Notes: a model not told the origin generated them from the letters alone. 64,000 nt of DNA from TA-20 sp035935115 (GCA_035935115.1 DASYXK010000015.1:27695-91694), one strand, 5' to 3'. Counted from the stretch's first letter, positions 53,999 to 62,637 are shown. Numbers and translations: made by a program.

Positions 53999-54418
53999 AT
54001 GAGTAAGACAACACAAGAAACAAAAGAGATCTATGCAACATACAAACAGAATGTAGAAAAGTTTTTTGAAGATATTGAAAAAGCAGCACCACAATACTTG
54101 CAATCAATAACTAATCTTCAACAAGAATACACTTCAGCATGGAAAAATGCAATAGAATCTGCTATTTCACTACAGCAAGAATTTACAACAAAGGCTGGAA
54201 TAAATACAAACGTACCAGCAGCAGTAATAAAAGCTGTAAATGATGTAACTGAAGAGGTAATAAAAGCAAGATCAGTTCAGAATAAGGTAATATTAGCTGC
54301 AATTGATGCAACAAAACAAAACATCAAAACCTTCAATGAGAATGCAAAAGCATTTACGGGATTAAATGAAAACCTTTTCCAATTCTGGATCTCTGCATTG
54401 ACACCTACACGAAATTAG
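53999..54418 (+). CDS. phaP: Phasin-like PHA granule protein
   Basis: A 139-residue all-helical protein typical of phasins (YKQNVEKFFEDIEKAAPQYL, SAWKNAIESAISLQQEFTT, ATKQNIKTFNENAKAF). It has no cysteines and should coat polyhydroxyalkanoate granules. It is 4 bases downstream of the phaR-like gene and convergent with phaC. Confidence 0.82.
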   Translation: MSKTTQETKEIYATYKQNVEKFFEDIEKAAPQYLQSITNLQQEYTSAWKNAIESAISLQQEFTTKAGINTNVPAAVIKAVNDVTEEVIKARSVQNKVILAAIDATKQNIKTFNENAKAFTGLNENLFQFWISALTPTRN

Positions 54419-54441
54419 TATAAAGGAATCTTTTCCTTTTT

Positions 54442-55536
54442 TTATTTTGATCTTTCACTTAGCCATTGGCCAAGCTCGGTAAGAACTTTTTTTTGCGAAA
54501 ATGAACTTGCTATCATTCCAACATGTCCAGTGGGATAAATTCTCATGGTTTTGTCCTCAGTTCCTACTGCATAATATAGAGGCATACTACACTCAGGAGA
54601 AACCAAATGATCCCCTACTGCCACTTGGATGAATATTGGCATTGTTATATTCTTAAGCGATACAAGCTGATTTCCAACATACATCTTGTCCTGAATTAGT
54701 AGATTTTCTTGGTAAACATCTTTTATCCATTGTCTGAAAAGTTCACCGGGTATTGATGGTGTATCATGTAACCATTTTTCAACACGTAGAAAATTGTCAA
54801 CATAATTCTTGTCATGTATATTTTTGAAAAAATGTATGTATTTCTCTACTCCCTGTTCAAACGGTTTTAAAATAGAAAAAACATAATACATGAATTCAGG
54901 CGGCATATTACCAATTGATTTCACCATCTCATCTACATCCATGTGTTTGGCAAGGTTACCAACAACTGTGGTGTCTTTTTTACCGTCAATCACAGGAGCA
55001 GTGACAACTAGATTTTTCACTTTATCTGGATGAAGTGCAGAATAAACAGTGGCCAGTGTACCACCCGTACAATAACCTTGCAAAGTAACTTTTTCTACAT
55101 CTGCTTCATCACATACGAAATCGACGCAATTATCGATGTAACCATTAACGTAATCATCAAAGCCTTGATATTTGTCAATATTAGTTGGACTTCCCCAATC
55201 TATCAAATAGACATCAAATCCCTGATTTAAGAGGTTTTTAATCCAACTTTTTTGCGGGTGAATATCCAAGATATGATATCTGTTTACCAGTGCATACACA
55301 ATAACAAGTGGAGTTTTATGCTGTTTTTGAATTGAAGAATTGAAATGTAAAAGACGCACTTTATCTTCAGAATATGCAACATCATATGGAGTCATCTCAA
55401 GATTAATTTCATCAATTGCAGGCACCATTTTTGGAGCTTCGATCAAATTTTTATTAAATTTTAAAAATTCTTCAATTAGTATTGGATCAATTTTTAATTC
55501 ATTTTCCATTGTGGTTTGCTCCAGATTTCCTTTCAT
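54442..55536 (-). CDS. phaC: Class III polyhydroxyalkanoate synthase, PhaC
   Basis: A 364-residue polymerase for hydroxyacyl-CoA. The lipase-like box is TLQGYCTGGTLA with the nucleophilic Cys at about 156, and the histidine is in YPTGHVGMIAS. The aspartate is probably in the QVAVGDHLVSP segment. The short length is characteristic of class III (PhaC+PhaE). Its start overlaps the end of phaE. Confidence 0.93.
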   Translation of the reverse strand: MKGNLEQTTMENELKIDPILIEEFLKFNKNLIEAPKMVPAIDEINLEMTPYDVAYSEDKVRLLHFNSSIQKQHKTPLVIVYALVNRYHILDIHPQKSWIKNLLNQGFDVYLIDWGSPTNIDKYQGFDDYVNGYIDNCVDFVCDEADVEKVTLQGYCTGGTLATVYSALHPDKVKNLVVTAPVIDGKKDTTVVGNLAKHMDVDEMVKSIGNMPPEFMYYVFSILKPFEQGVEKYIHFFKNIHDKNYVDNFLRVEKWLHDTPSIPGELFRQWIKDVYQENLLIQDKMYVGNQLVSLKNITMPIFIQVAVGDHLVSPECSMPLYYAVGTEDKTMRIYPTGHVGMIASSFSQKKVLTELGQWLSERSK

Positions 55537-56098
55537 TTTTTTCTAATTTACCTACTCTTTTTCGTAAGGAGTGTAATTCTTTGTAAACTTCATTCAAATC
55601 ATCTTTAGTTGGAACATTTACAGATTCTAGTAATACAGCAAGCATATTATTCCAATGTTTAGAAAGTTCAACCTCACTTGATATTAATTTGCCAAAATTC
55701 TCTCCAAATTTTTCAGAATCAAAAAGTTGTGTAAAAGCATTTTCAAATATGTCAATCCACACCCGTTTTGAAGATTCAATATGTTCTATATCATTAGGGA
55801 TTTCCGGAATTTTGGCATTGAATCTTTTTTGTGATTCGCTCCAAGTATCTGAAAGTTGCTTATAATATTCAGCAAGTTTAGTATTAAATTCTATAAGATC
55901 TTCATTTGCTTCTATCATTTCAGTTGCCAGTTTTTTAGTCTGTGATGAAAATTTTCTCATGGGTCCTGCTGATGTTAAAGCAGATGGTTTGCTTGAAATT
56001 AGATATGCCATATCAGTCCAAAACAATGAGAGGTGCTTGAAATAATCTGCGGCTTCCTTAGGGTCTATTTTATTTTTAAATTCAGCACCAGATTCCAT
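55499..56098 (-). CDS. phaE: Class III PHA synthase subunit PhaE
   Basis: About 199 residues, helical: YFKHLSLFWTDMAYLISSKP, LIEFNTKLAEYYKQLSDTW and the C-terminal coiled coil VPTKDDLNEVYKELHSLRKR, typical of PhaE. It activates PhaC. A TATA-like TATTTAT about 28 bases upstream of the ATG at 56098 supports that start rather than 56113. It overlaps phaC by 38 bases. Confidence 0.87.
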   Translation of the reverse strand: MESGAEFKNKIDPKEAADYFKHLSLFWTDMAYLISSKPSALTSAGPMRKFSSQTKKLATEMIEANEDLIEFNTKLAEYYKQLSDTWSESQKRFNAKIPEIPNDIEHIESSKRVWIDIFENAFTQLFDSEKFGENFGKLISSEVELSKHWNNMLAVLLESVNVPTKDDLNEVYKELHSLRKRVGKLEKNERKSGANHNGK

Positions 56099-56203
56099 GC
56101 TAATTACATACAAGAGATCGCAATAAATAGATCGCCTGTTATCATTTATTGTTGAAATTTAATTTAATGTCTCGTTTCATGATATCTTATAGGGAAAGTA
56201 ACA

Positions 56204-56554
56204 ATGGATTTTGAGAAGCTATGTAAAAAAGTCCTTGAAACAGACTCCAAGATAAGATTTGCAGGAGCCATAAATCAGAAGGGTAGGCTTTTTGCTGGCG
56301 GAATGAGAGAGGGTTTGAAATCTCTTGAAGATTCAAAGGATGATGAAATGTTATACATGGAATTAGTGTTAAGAACAAAAATGAGGCGTGAGTTTGATCA
56401 TGTTTTAGGACCGGTAAAATTTGCCATGTCGTATAGAGAAAAAGCAATAGTGATGAGCTTTCCAATGGATGAAAATGTTTTGTTAATTTCAGCTGAACAG
56501 GGATTTGATTATGCAAATGCACCTTTTAAGATACTGAAACTTTTAGATCACTAA
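56204..56554 (+). CDS. DUF6659 family protein
   Basis: A 116-residue alpha/beta protein of a Nitrososphaerota family of unknown function. Typical segments are IRFAGAINQKGRLFAGGMREG and EFDHVLGPVKFAMSYREKA. The fold resembles roadblock/profilin-like domains, which is a guess. It converges on the following regulator gene with a 4-base overlap. Confidence 0.8.
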   Translation: MDFEKLCKKVLETDSKIRFAGAINQKGRLFAGGMREGLKSLEDSKDDEMLYMELVLRTKMRREFDHVLGPVKFAMSYREKAIVMSFPMDENVLLISAEQGFDYANAPFKILKLLDH

Positions 56555-57447
56555 GATTGTGATCTTTCATAAACTGTTTGGCACCACTGTAATACTTTTT
56601 CAACATCATCTGAAACAAAATCTGCTTCTTCTTTAGTCTTTTTTGCTAGTTTTGTACAAAAAACAAGATGTAAAGCCTTACCAAATTTTGCTTTTGATGC
56701 AGTGACAGCTTGGGAAAAAAACTTGATTGTGCTTTCTGTGGAAGAAAAAATCACAATTACCATCAAACCTTGTTTTTTTACCCATACTTTGTTTAGAAAT
56801 CTTTGTAGATCTATGTCAAACATGACATCAATGGCAGTGGACATATCTCCTAGTTGAGATACTTTCCAACCTTCAACATGAAATGCTGCAGATGCAGCTT
56901 GTGCCATAAGTGAATTTTGGGAATCTGTCGAAAAAACAATAATATTCTTTTTTATGTCTGTTTCCTGTTCAACCAGAATGATAAGATAAATTGAACCTAA
57001 GATAATGTCATCAAGATAATTTTTTTCAGATTTTCCAATCTTCCCGGCATCATACGAATTTTGAATGGATTCTATTGCTGGGATAATTACTTCTGTAATC
57101 ATTTTAATAGGATTGGCTCCAGAGTGAAGCGAATTTCTGAGTATATTATGAGCCTCTTTACTAGCACCTGAGAGCACATACTGTAGATACTTATTTTTTA
57201 GCCGGTAAAAATCTGCAGGAAATTCAAATGATTCTACACCTTCCTCCATAAACCATAGGTTCACATTTCCTATGTTTTTTTGCTTTACGAGTCCCTCTGC
57301 GGCAAAGACTTGGAGATATTTTGTCATAGTTAATCTGTTTATTTTCAATTTTTCAGAAATCTCAGTGCCTGAAAGGCCGGTTTTTGAATCACGTAAAATA
57401 TCAATTAATTTTTCTTTTATCTTTTCAGATTGATAGCCACGAACCAA
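56551..57447 (-). CDS. Winged-helix regulator with corrinoid-binding-like sensor region
   Basis: A 298-residue protein. Residues 10-65 form a winged helix (GLSGTEISEKLKINRLTMTK). Residues 80-150 look like the helical cap of B12-binding modules (MITEVIIPAIESIQNSYDAG). The rest has the Rossmann-like pattern of a cobalamin domain, but the DxHxxG loop reads STDSQNSLM, with no cobalt-ligating histidine. A CarH-type regulator that has lost or changed its ligand is the best reading, and it is an inference. Confidence 0.68.
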   Translation of the reverse strand: MVRGYQSEKIKEKLIDILRDSKTGLSGTEISEKLKINRLTMTKYLQVFAAEGLVKQKNIGNVNLWFMEEGVESFEFPADFYRLKNKYLQYVLSGASKEAHNILRNSLHSGANPIKMITEVIIPAIESIQNSYDAGKIGKSEKNYLDDIILGSIYLIILVEQETDIKKNIIVFSTDSQNSLMAQAASAAFHVEGWKVSQLGDMSTAIDVMFDIDLQRFLNKVWVKKQGLMVIVIFSSTESTIKFFSQAVTASKAKFGKALHLVFCTKLAKKTKEEADFVSDDVEKVLQWCQTVYERSQS

Positions 57448-57529
57448 TGATTTTGAAAATATCTTTTCTAGTATATAGCATTACTAAATTAACCAACAGG
57501 AACCTAAAATTTCAGGTCTCCCGCGGTCA

Positions 57530-57578
57530 GGTACTTGGTATGGTCTGGTATTCAGTACTTTGGTGTGGTCTGTAATTG
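57530..57578. repeat. Imperfect tandem direct repeat, about 24 bp, two copies
   Basis: GGTACTTGGTATGGTCTGGT and AGTACTTTGGTGTGGTCTGT head two adjacent copies that differ at a few positions. The GT-rich composition is unlike the surrounding DNA. It may be a protein-binding repeat, a degraded element end or replication slippage. Confidence 0.55.
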
Positions 57579-57734
57579 CTTACGAGCGCACTAGAGTTCA
57601 TAATACAAATTTGATAAATAAAAAACGCGCATCTATGCTACTAAATATTTAATAGTCAGATCTTAAATTTTGAGGATTTTCTATTTGATTTTTTCTCAAT
57701 TACTATTCTTTAACGAGTCCTGAATTTTATATGT

Positions 57735-57821
57735 GCCAAAACACTAGCTGATATAGCTAGCATAAAGGTTGAAGGTAACAACAAATGGATAACTTTAATT
57801 CAAAATGCCAGTAAAAATTAA
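57735..57821 (+). pseudogene. Transposase C-terminal remnant
   Basis: The 28-codon frame reads AKTLADIASIKVEGNNKWIT then LIQNASKN and stop. It parallels the end of the intact transposase at 60352-61464 (GKTPADIASITVQGQNKWIT, LIQNASTK). The reading frame is lost upstream, although codons for NFI just before may be a rest of its YHNFIRPH. The codon changes show a diverged, older copy, on the opposite strand to the intact one. Confidence 0.82.
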
Positions 57822-58027
57822 AGGATTTTTTGAGATTGTCTATAAACTTACTAATAAAATTATGGCTAAGGTCAAATGATCAAAGCAGATACATAGCTGA
57901 ATTGATCGAATAACGTTTTATTATTATCTTCATATTTCTTTTACATGAGACGAATTATCAGGTGCTGTTAAGATGGTAGCTCTTTTTAATCGTGTTAAAT
58001 ATTCGTTACTTCTCGATTGGTAAAAAT

Positions 58028-58216
58028 TTAATCATAAAAAACTGGTTCTTCTTTTCCCATTTTTTTATACATTTCACGCATGCGATCTTTTAATGAAATA
58101 CCATTTAATTCACCACATCGTGGACAGTGATAATTACCATCAATTGGTACACCGTTTTTATCTATAAAACCAACTTGTTCCCAAACATGTTGACATTTCT
58201 TACAGTTACAAAGCAT
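58028..58216 (-). CDS. Small zinc-ribbon protein
   Basis: About 62 residues with CNCKKCQHVWEQVG and YHCPRCGELNG, a classic four-cysteine ribbon, then a basic helix (LKDRMREMYKKMGKEE). It may be a nucleic-acid or protein adaptor; no function is known. Confidence 0.72.
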   Translation of the reverse strand: MLCNCKKCQHVWEQVGFIDKNGVPIDGNYHCPRCGELNGISLKDRMREMYKKMGKEEPVFYD

Positions 58217-58411
58217 TATCTTTAATGTCAATTAGAACCTAATTAATACAACGAACATTTTTCCTTCTATTCTTCTAAAGTGAAATAACCCTGTTCCTTA
58301 AATATAAAAATGCAGTATAGTATTCATGGAAAAAATGGTTGATTTTTTGAATTTTAGATTTGAACTATTTAAATATCAGAAATTTTCTCTTATAGAAGAG
58401 TCTGTTAGAAC

Positions 58412-58621
58412 ATGAGTGTAGTCAAAAAATCAATAGGTAAGGTAAGTTGTGCAGTTGTTGGACATGAAATCTCTGAAGATGAAGAGGATCGTTTATACAT
58501 AAAACCAACAACAATTGATGGAATTAGAGAAATGGATTCAGTTTGCAGTAGATGTGGTACAAAGGTTCATGTAAAAGTAGATCCAACAAACGAAGATGAG
58601 TTTTTCATAACGGAAATTTAG
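58412..58621 (+). CDS. Small protein with CxxC motif
   Basis: A 69-residue protein with CAVVGHEISEDEEDRLY and VCSRCGTKVHVKVD. One CxxC pair plus a nearby Cys and His could bind zinc. The end is acidic. No known family. Confidence 0.6.
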   Translation: MSVVKKSIGKVSCAVVGHEISEDEEDRLYIKPTTIDGIREMDSVCSRCGTKVHVKVDPTNEDEFFITEI

Positions 58622-58636
58622 AAAATATTCTATTAC

Positions 58637-59083
58637 TTATTTTATAAGTAAATTATGTACATGATCAATGATGTTAAGAACAGCTGCAATAGAAGCAAGT
58701 ATGTAAAGAATTAATTGTACTATACGTAATACACTGTTAATACTATAATCACTAATATCAACTTCAGGATGTTTTTGTCTGAATTGGTAAAGTCTTTTTT
58801 TAAAATCTCTACCATGTAGTACCTTTAATTCACAATAATATCTTCTAAACTGACCTTCTATTTCATGTTCATATCTTGGAAGTTTGCATCCTTTACCCAA
58901 AATTTCTCCTAATTCTTTTTGCATTAGATTATCTAATGTCTGATTTCTTAGTGTTACTTGAAGTCTAACGTTTGGTACAAAGAGAAAATATATGATCTTA
59001 TACAGTAGCGATGGAGATTCGCTGTATATCCGCTCCACATTTTTCGAGGAGCGTGCTTGCTGTTTCTTCAATCTTTTTATCAT
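58637..59083 (-). CDS. Hypothetical protein with C-terminal membrane helix
   Basis: A 148-residue basic protein. There are hydrophobic stretches near residues 25-40 (LLYKIIYFLFVPNV) and at the C-terminus (VLRIVQLILYILASIAAVLN). The middle is charged (QFRRYYCELKVLHGRDFKKR). The 5' end overlaps the next gene by 86 bases, so its true start may be further in. Confidence 0.5.
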   Translation of the reverse strand: MIKRLKKQQARSSKNVERIYSESPSLLYKIIYFLFVPNVRLQVTLRNQTLDNLMQKELGEILGKGCKLPRYEHEIEGQFRRYYCELKVLHGRDFKKRLYQFRQKHPEVDISDYSINSVLRIVQLILYILASIAAVLNIIDHVHNLLIK

Positions 59084-59237
59084 TTTCTAAAACCAATACC
59101 CCAGAAATATCACTTGTAGGTGAATTTGGAGTATCTTTAACTTTTATGAAATGCATTTTTTCCATTTCTTCAATTACCTTTGGGCATGCTTTGTGCGAAC
59201 TGCACAAGATTTTCCATTCAGTCTTTATTGCACTCAT
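58998..59237 (-). CDS. Small hypothetical alpha/beta protein
   Basis: A 79-residue protein with a cysteine-bearing CSSHKACPKVIEEMEKM helix and LVLENDKKIEETASTLLEKC. The layout is a compact alpha/beta unit. The function is unknown. It is longer and more protein-like than the overlapping 5' part of the 58637 frame. Confidence 0.55.
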   Translation of the reverse strand: MSAIKTEWKILCSSHKACPKVIEEMEKMHFIKVKDTPNSPTSDISGVLVLENDKKIEETASTLLEKCGADIQRISIATV

Positions 59238-59390
59238 TTCAAATCACTCGGACTATGTGTGTACTTTACTAATCTTATATTTCTTATCTTATAGTCAAAT
59301 TTCGTGTCATTCAAGTCAACAAAAATGAGTGTATTGCCCATAAATGATATTCTATTTTAGGAACTGTTATCCTCATGGGTGATGAATACT

Positions 59391-59540
59391 TTATGGGTTT
59401 GGTATGAAATTAGTCTGCGTTTTACATGTTGAACAAAATTCTCTAATTGTTGTGAAGTTGGAATCAGCAGGAGGCAATCTTCTAATTGTTTGTCTTTCAC
59501 ATAAAGTACATCTATATTCAATTGGAATAATGTTACTCAT
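59391..59540 (-). CDS. 49-residue zinc-ribbon micro-protein
   Basis: A short ORF with RCTLCERQTIRRLPPA and REFCSTCKTQTNF, two CxxC pairs 24 residues apart, suited to a zinc ribbon. It lies in the accessory region. No family is recognised. Confidence 0.6.
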   Translation of the reverse strand: MSNIIPIEYRCTLCERQTIRRLPPADSNFTTIREFCSTCKTQTNFIPNP

Positions 59541-59650
59541 AAGGTAAGAAAGTTCTGTTAATTATTAACAATTACTTTTTGGAGGTTCTGTCAAGTTGTT
59601 GTCAGTTTATCCTTGTCAAAAATTATCGGGTATCTTTTTGTTAGTTATCT

Positions 59651-59839
59651 TTAAAGTGGTGAAAATTCATACTTTCCTGTGTATAACCCGCCATAATACT
59701 GTCCAAATTCCTTTAACAGCATTTGCTTAGTGCTTTCCCTCATACCGTTATTATTTTTGATTTTTTTTATTTCTTCTCTTAGACCACTCTTACTATTGTC
59801 GAAAGGAAACCAGATGTGTATTGGGAATCTCCTTTTCAT
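59651..59839 (-). CDS. 62-residue hypothetical protein
   Basis: A short ORF with a hydrophobic/aromatic start (FPIHIWFPFDNSKSG), a charged helix (LREEIKKIKNNNGMRES) and a tyrosine-rich end. Coding is plausible but unsupported by a motif. Confidence 0.4.
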   Translation of the reverse strand: MKRRFPIHIWFPFDNSKSGLREEIKKIKNNNGMRESTKQMLLKEFGQYYGGLYTGKYEFSPL

Positions 59840-59926
59840 GACTTAAATTCAGTGAGGAATGATATAGGTGTTTTTCTGGGGATGCTGTTACCTTCAGTGA
59901 TTAGATAGAAAACATAAAGAAAGTAG

Positions 59927-60340
59927 ATGAACAAACTATTTCAAGAGATCACATTGACACTATGCTTGACTTATGTTTCAATATTTGCTGGAATAATAGC
60001 AATTCTTGGAATAGTAATTCTTGCTTATACTGCATTAACAACAGATGAAAACAGAGCATCTAAGACAAAAACCAAGCAATTAAAAAAAGAATCCAAGAAA
60101 CAGGAACTAAAAGGAAAATTTTATGTAAAATATGGTAGTGATTTAGGAAGTGCATCTTCTGGTTATACTCCAGATCCTAATTATCCATCACTAGCTCCAG
60201 ATATTATTAACAAATTTCTTGCCGAGCATCCTGCGTTTCCATTGCCTTTTTTTTGGAAGAATAGAAATCTGGTTATCATAGGAACTATAATCTCAATAAT
60301 TGGAGTAGTGTTGGGTATCATATCACAAATCTTTTGTTAG
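59927..60340 (+). CDS. Two-helix membrane protein
   Basis: A 137-residue protein. One membrane helix lies at about 14-36 (YVSIFAGIIAILGIVILAYT), then a Lys-rich region and a Gly/Ser/Pro linker (SASSGYTPDPNYPSLAP), and a second helix at the C-terminus (LVIIGTIISIIGVVLGIISQ). It is not recognised. It ends 11 bases from the convergent transposase gene. Confidence 0.62.
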   Translation: MNKLFQEITLTLCLTYVSIFAGIIAILGIVILAYTALTTDENRASKTKTKQLKKESKKQELKGKFYVKYGSDLGSASSGYTPDPNYPSLAPDIINKFLAEHPAFPLPFFWKNRNLVIIGTIISIIGVVLGIISQIFC

Positions 60341-60351
60341 AGATGAAAAGA

Positions 60352-61464
60352 TCACTTTGTACTTGCATTTTGAATTAAGGTTATCCACTTGTTTTGTCCT
60401 TGTACTGTTATACTAGCTATGTCGGCTGGTGTCTTACCATCTAATGCCTGATGTGGTCGTATGAAATTATGATATATCTTGTAACCCTCAATTATTGGAG
60501 TATCCATTTTCTTTAGACCACGCATTACCTTTTCACGATCTCTAATCTCTCCGTTCAATCTCTCCATGCGATTATTGTTATGCTCGCCCTTTAGCGTGAT
60601 GCTTTTGATATGAATTGTACGAGGATTTTCCATTGTCTTGAATTCCTTATTGTGTGCTACGTGAAAGTTTGGTGCACCATCTGTAACGAAAACTTTTGGT
60701 CTTTTACCTGCTACTTCCTTTCCCTTAGAAAGTAATGGTTGGACATCCTCAGTATATTTTGTATCTGCAACCTGTTTTGCTATCCAAAAGCGACTATCTT
60801 CATCCATTAAGGCATAGACATATTTCATATTGCCTTTGATCTTGACAAACATCTCATCTGCTCTCCAAACATCGCTTAGTTGTGGTGTGATTTTGTCGAG
60901 ATATTTTTCCATCAATCCAACATATTTTCCAATCCAATTATAGACAGTAACATGAGAAATTTTAACGCCCTGTAACTTTAAGAAGTTTGTAACATTTCTA
61001 AGCGATTCTCCGCTAAAATATAGTTGCATAGCTGAAGTTATGACTTTGGGAGATGCCTTCATTCTTTCAAAGCCTAGATTGAATACGAAATATTTCTTGC
61101 AGTTTTGGCATTGATACTTTTGAATATCTCCATACTTGTTATGTCTAAGACCACGTTTCACAATGTTCTCAGATTTACATGAAGGACAATTTTGTGTAGA
61201 AGCTGGTAAAATTGTAACGTGCTTCCATATTTCGCTTCTAATCTTTTGGCTAAATTCTACGGCGAAAATATGCTTGCATTTCGCCTTTCTCCATTTATGA
61301 TCAGGACAGATGCAGACAAAGCCCTTTTCTGTCGCAATTACATCATACCATGAATCATAGGAAAGTGATTGAGATTTTATCTGATACCAGTTTTCATCTA
61401 TTCTTTTGACCTGATCTGGTTTTTCTGCAATTTGTTTTCCTTGTTGCTCTCTTATGTTTTCCAT
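60352..61464 (-). mobile_element. Insertion-sequence transposase with SWIM-like finger, zinc ribbon and DDE core
   Basis: A 370-residue intact transposase. A SWIM-like CxC...CxH finger (CICPDHKWRKAKCKHIF) comes first, then a zinc ribbon (CPSCKSENIVKRG, CQNCKKYF), a helix-turn-helix (LRNVTNFLKLQGVKISHVTV) and a DDE core: D in WRADEMFVKI, D in VFVTDGAPNF and E in NRMERLNGEI. I see no clear terminal inverted repeats, so the element ends are undetermined. A related tail remnant sits at 57735. Confidence 0.87.
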
Positions 61465-61560
61465 ATCTACCTATTAGTATACCTACAACATAATATAAAG
61501 TTGTCGTCTATCAATAGAATATACATAGGTAGATAGTTTTATTAACATGCGAAACTAATC
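61465..61560. promoter_or_regulatory. Divergent control region of transposase and AbrB-like gene
   Basis: The 96 bases between the divergent starts contain ATAGGTAG twice in opposite orientation (61467-61474 on minus, 61525-61532 on plus). They also contain an ACAAC/GTTGT inverted repeat (61485-61504) flanking a TATA-like ATAATATAAA. The plus-strand gene encodes an AbrB-type protein, so a shared autoregulated operator is possible. Confidence 0.4.
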
Positions 61561-61752
61561 ATGACTATGGATTTAGAAAGTACAGCATCAACAGCAAGGA
61601 CTGGAACAAATTCTTTGAGAGTTACAGTACCAGAGGGAATCGTAGCATTTCTCGGATTAGATGTTGGAGATAAGCTACAATGGATCATGGATACTGATAA
61701 AACTGAAAGAGTTGTAATAGTGAAAAAGAAAAAGGCAAAAAGAAATGGATAA
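61561..61752 (+). CDS. AbrB/SpoVT-type DNA-binding protein
   Basis: A 63-residue protein whose core NSLRVTVPEGIVAFLGLDVG and KLQWIMDTDKTERVVIVKKK matches an AbrB swapped-hairpin domain, with a Ser/Thr-rich N-terminus. It overlaps the next gene by 8 bases and heads a four-gene cassette. It is a likely regulator of the cassette or of the divergent transposase. Confidence 0.8.
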   Translation: MTMDLESTASTARTGTNSLRVTVPEGIVAFLGLDVGDKLQWIMDTDKTERVVIVKKKKAKRNG

Positions 61753-62302
61753 GGTTGTAATAGATAAACTAAAAGAATTTGTTGAGAAAATCAAAAGTAA
61801 AGAATGGGAAATTGCTCCAAGAGCAAATGAAATTCTCCTTTGGGATGGCAAAGCGATCTTAGCAGTATGGCTAGCCAAAGCAATGAGCGACTTTGAGATT
61901 GCAAAAGAGCCAAAACCAGTAACAGACCGTGTTCTTGTTGACGTAGTATTATCACCGAATTGGCGTTCTCTTGAAGACAATAAGAAACGTGAATACGAAA
62001 AAGTTATTGAAAAATTTAACGAGATGGTAAATCAAGCAAATATTCATAACGTTGTTACTGATAATAAATCAAAGAAGGAATTAAAAGAATGTCAAGAAAA
62101 ACGATCTGAACTTGAAAATCAATTAAAAGACATAAGAAGTCTTAACACTCAACTAGCTGAGGATAAAATCAAGATTGAAAATGTTATTAGAGATATCTTC
62201 AAAGAATACTCAGCAATAAGAGACAAATTCAAAAATAAATTACCTACGGGATTTTTTGATGACGATGATGATCCTCCAGAAAGCGAGATTACTCATGGCT
62301 GA
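61745..62302 (+). CDS. Coiled-coil hypothetical protein of accessory cassette
   Basis: A 185-residue protein. The N-terminal globular part contains WEIAPRANEILLWDGKAILA and VTDRVLVDVVLSPNWRSLED. A long coiled coil follows (KKELKECQEKRSELENQLKD, LAEDKIKIENVIRD), and the C-terminal end is strongly acidic (FDDDDDPPESE). The function is unknown. It is translationally coupled on both sides. Confidence 0.62.
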   Translation: MDKVVIDKLKEFVEKIKSKEWEIAPRANEILLWDGKAILAVWLAKAMSDFEIAKEPKPVTDRVLVDVVLSPNWRSLEDNKKREYEKVIEKFNEMVNQANIHNVVTDNKSKKELKECQEKRSELENQLKDIRSLNTQLAEDKIKIENVIRDIFKEYSAIRDKFKNKLPTGFFDDDDDPPESEITHG

Positions 62303-62636
62303 ACTCGTTCAATGTACAAGATGCAGAAACATCATGCCTGATGAGGATTATGATGAACATCGATGTGAGCCAAGAAGGAGAAACTTTAAACTAATTAAAT
62401 TCACGAGTTTTCACGTTATAGATGGTTTTGATGGTAGAAAAATTCTTGACATAAATGCACTAAATGGAGATAATTTCATGTTCGAAGAAGTTCCAGAAAA
62501 TAAAGAATTTACGAAAATGCCTTATGAACCAAATATGCGACGAGACTTAACAGGGAGAAAAAATGACAAGGACTTAACAGAGTCGAATCCAGAAACATTA
62601 AATACTTGTACTTTAAAGTACGGTATAGGTAGGTAA
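62295..62636 (+). CDS. Zinc-finger hypothetical protein of accessory cassette
   Basis: About 113 residues. The N-terminal finger LVQCTRCRNIMPDEDYDEHRC has CxxC then HxxxC spacing, a C2HC-type zinc site. A beta-rich part (FTSFHVIDGFDGRKILDINA) and a polar tail follow. The start overlaps the previous stop by 8 bases. No recognised family. Confidence 0.6.
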   Translation: MAELVQCTRCRNIMPDEDYDEHRCEPRRRNFKLIKFTSFHVIDGFDGRKILDINALNGDNFMFEEVPENKEFTKMPYEPNMRRDLTGRKNDKDLTESNPETLNTCTLKYGIGR

Positions 62637-62637
62637 T

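Larger units (their letters stand above)
57448..58027. other. Gene-poor accessory stretch of 580 bases
   Basis: Between the regulator and the next small gene there is no intact reading frame of note. It contains a short imperfect tandem repeat (57530-57578) and a transposase tail remnant (57735-57821), both listed separately. The remainder is AT-rich without visible structure. Confidence 0.6.
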
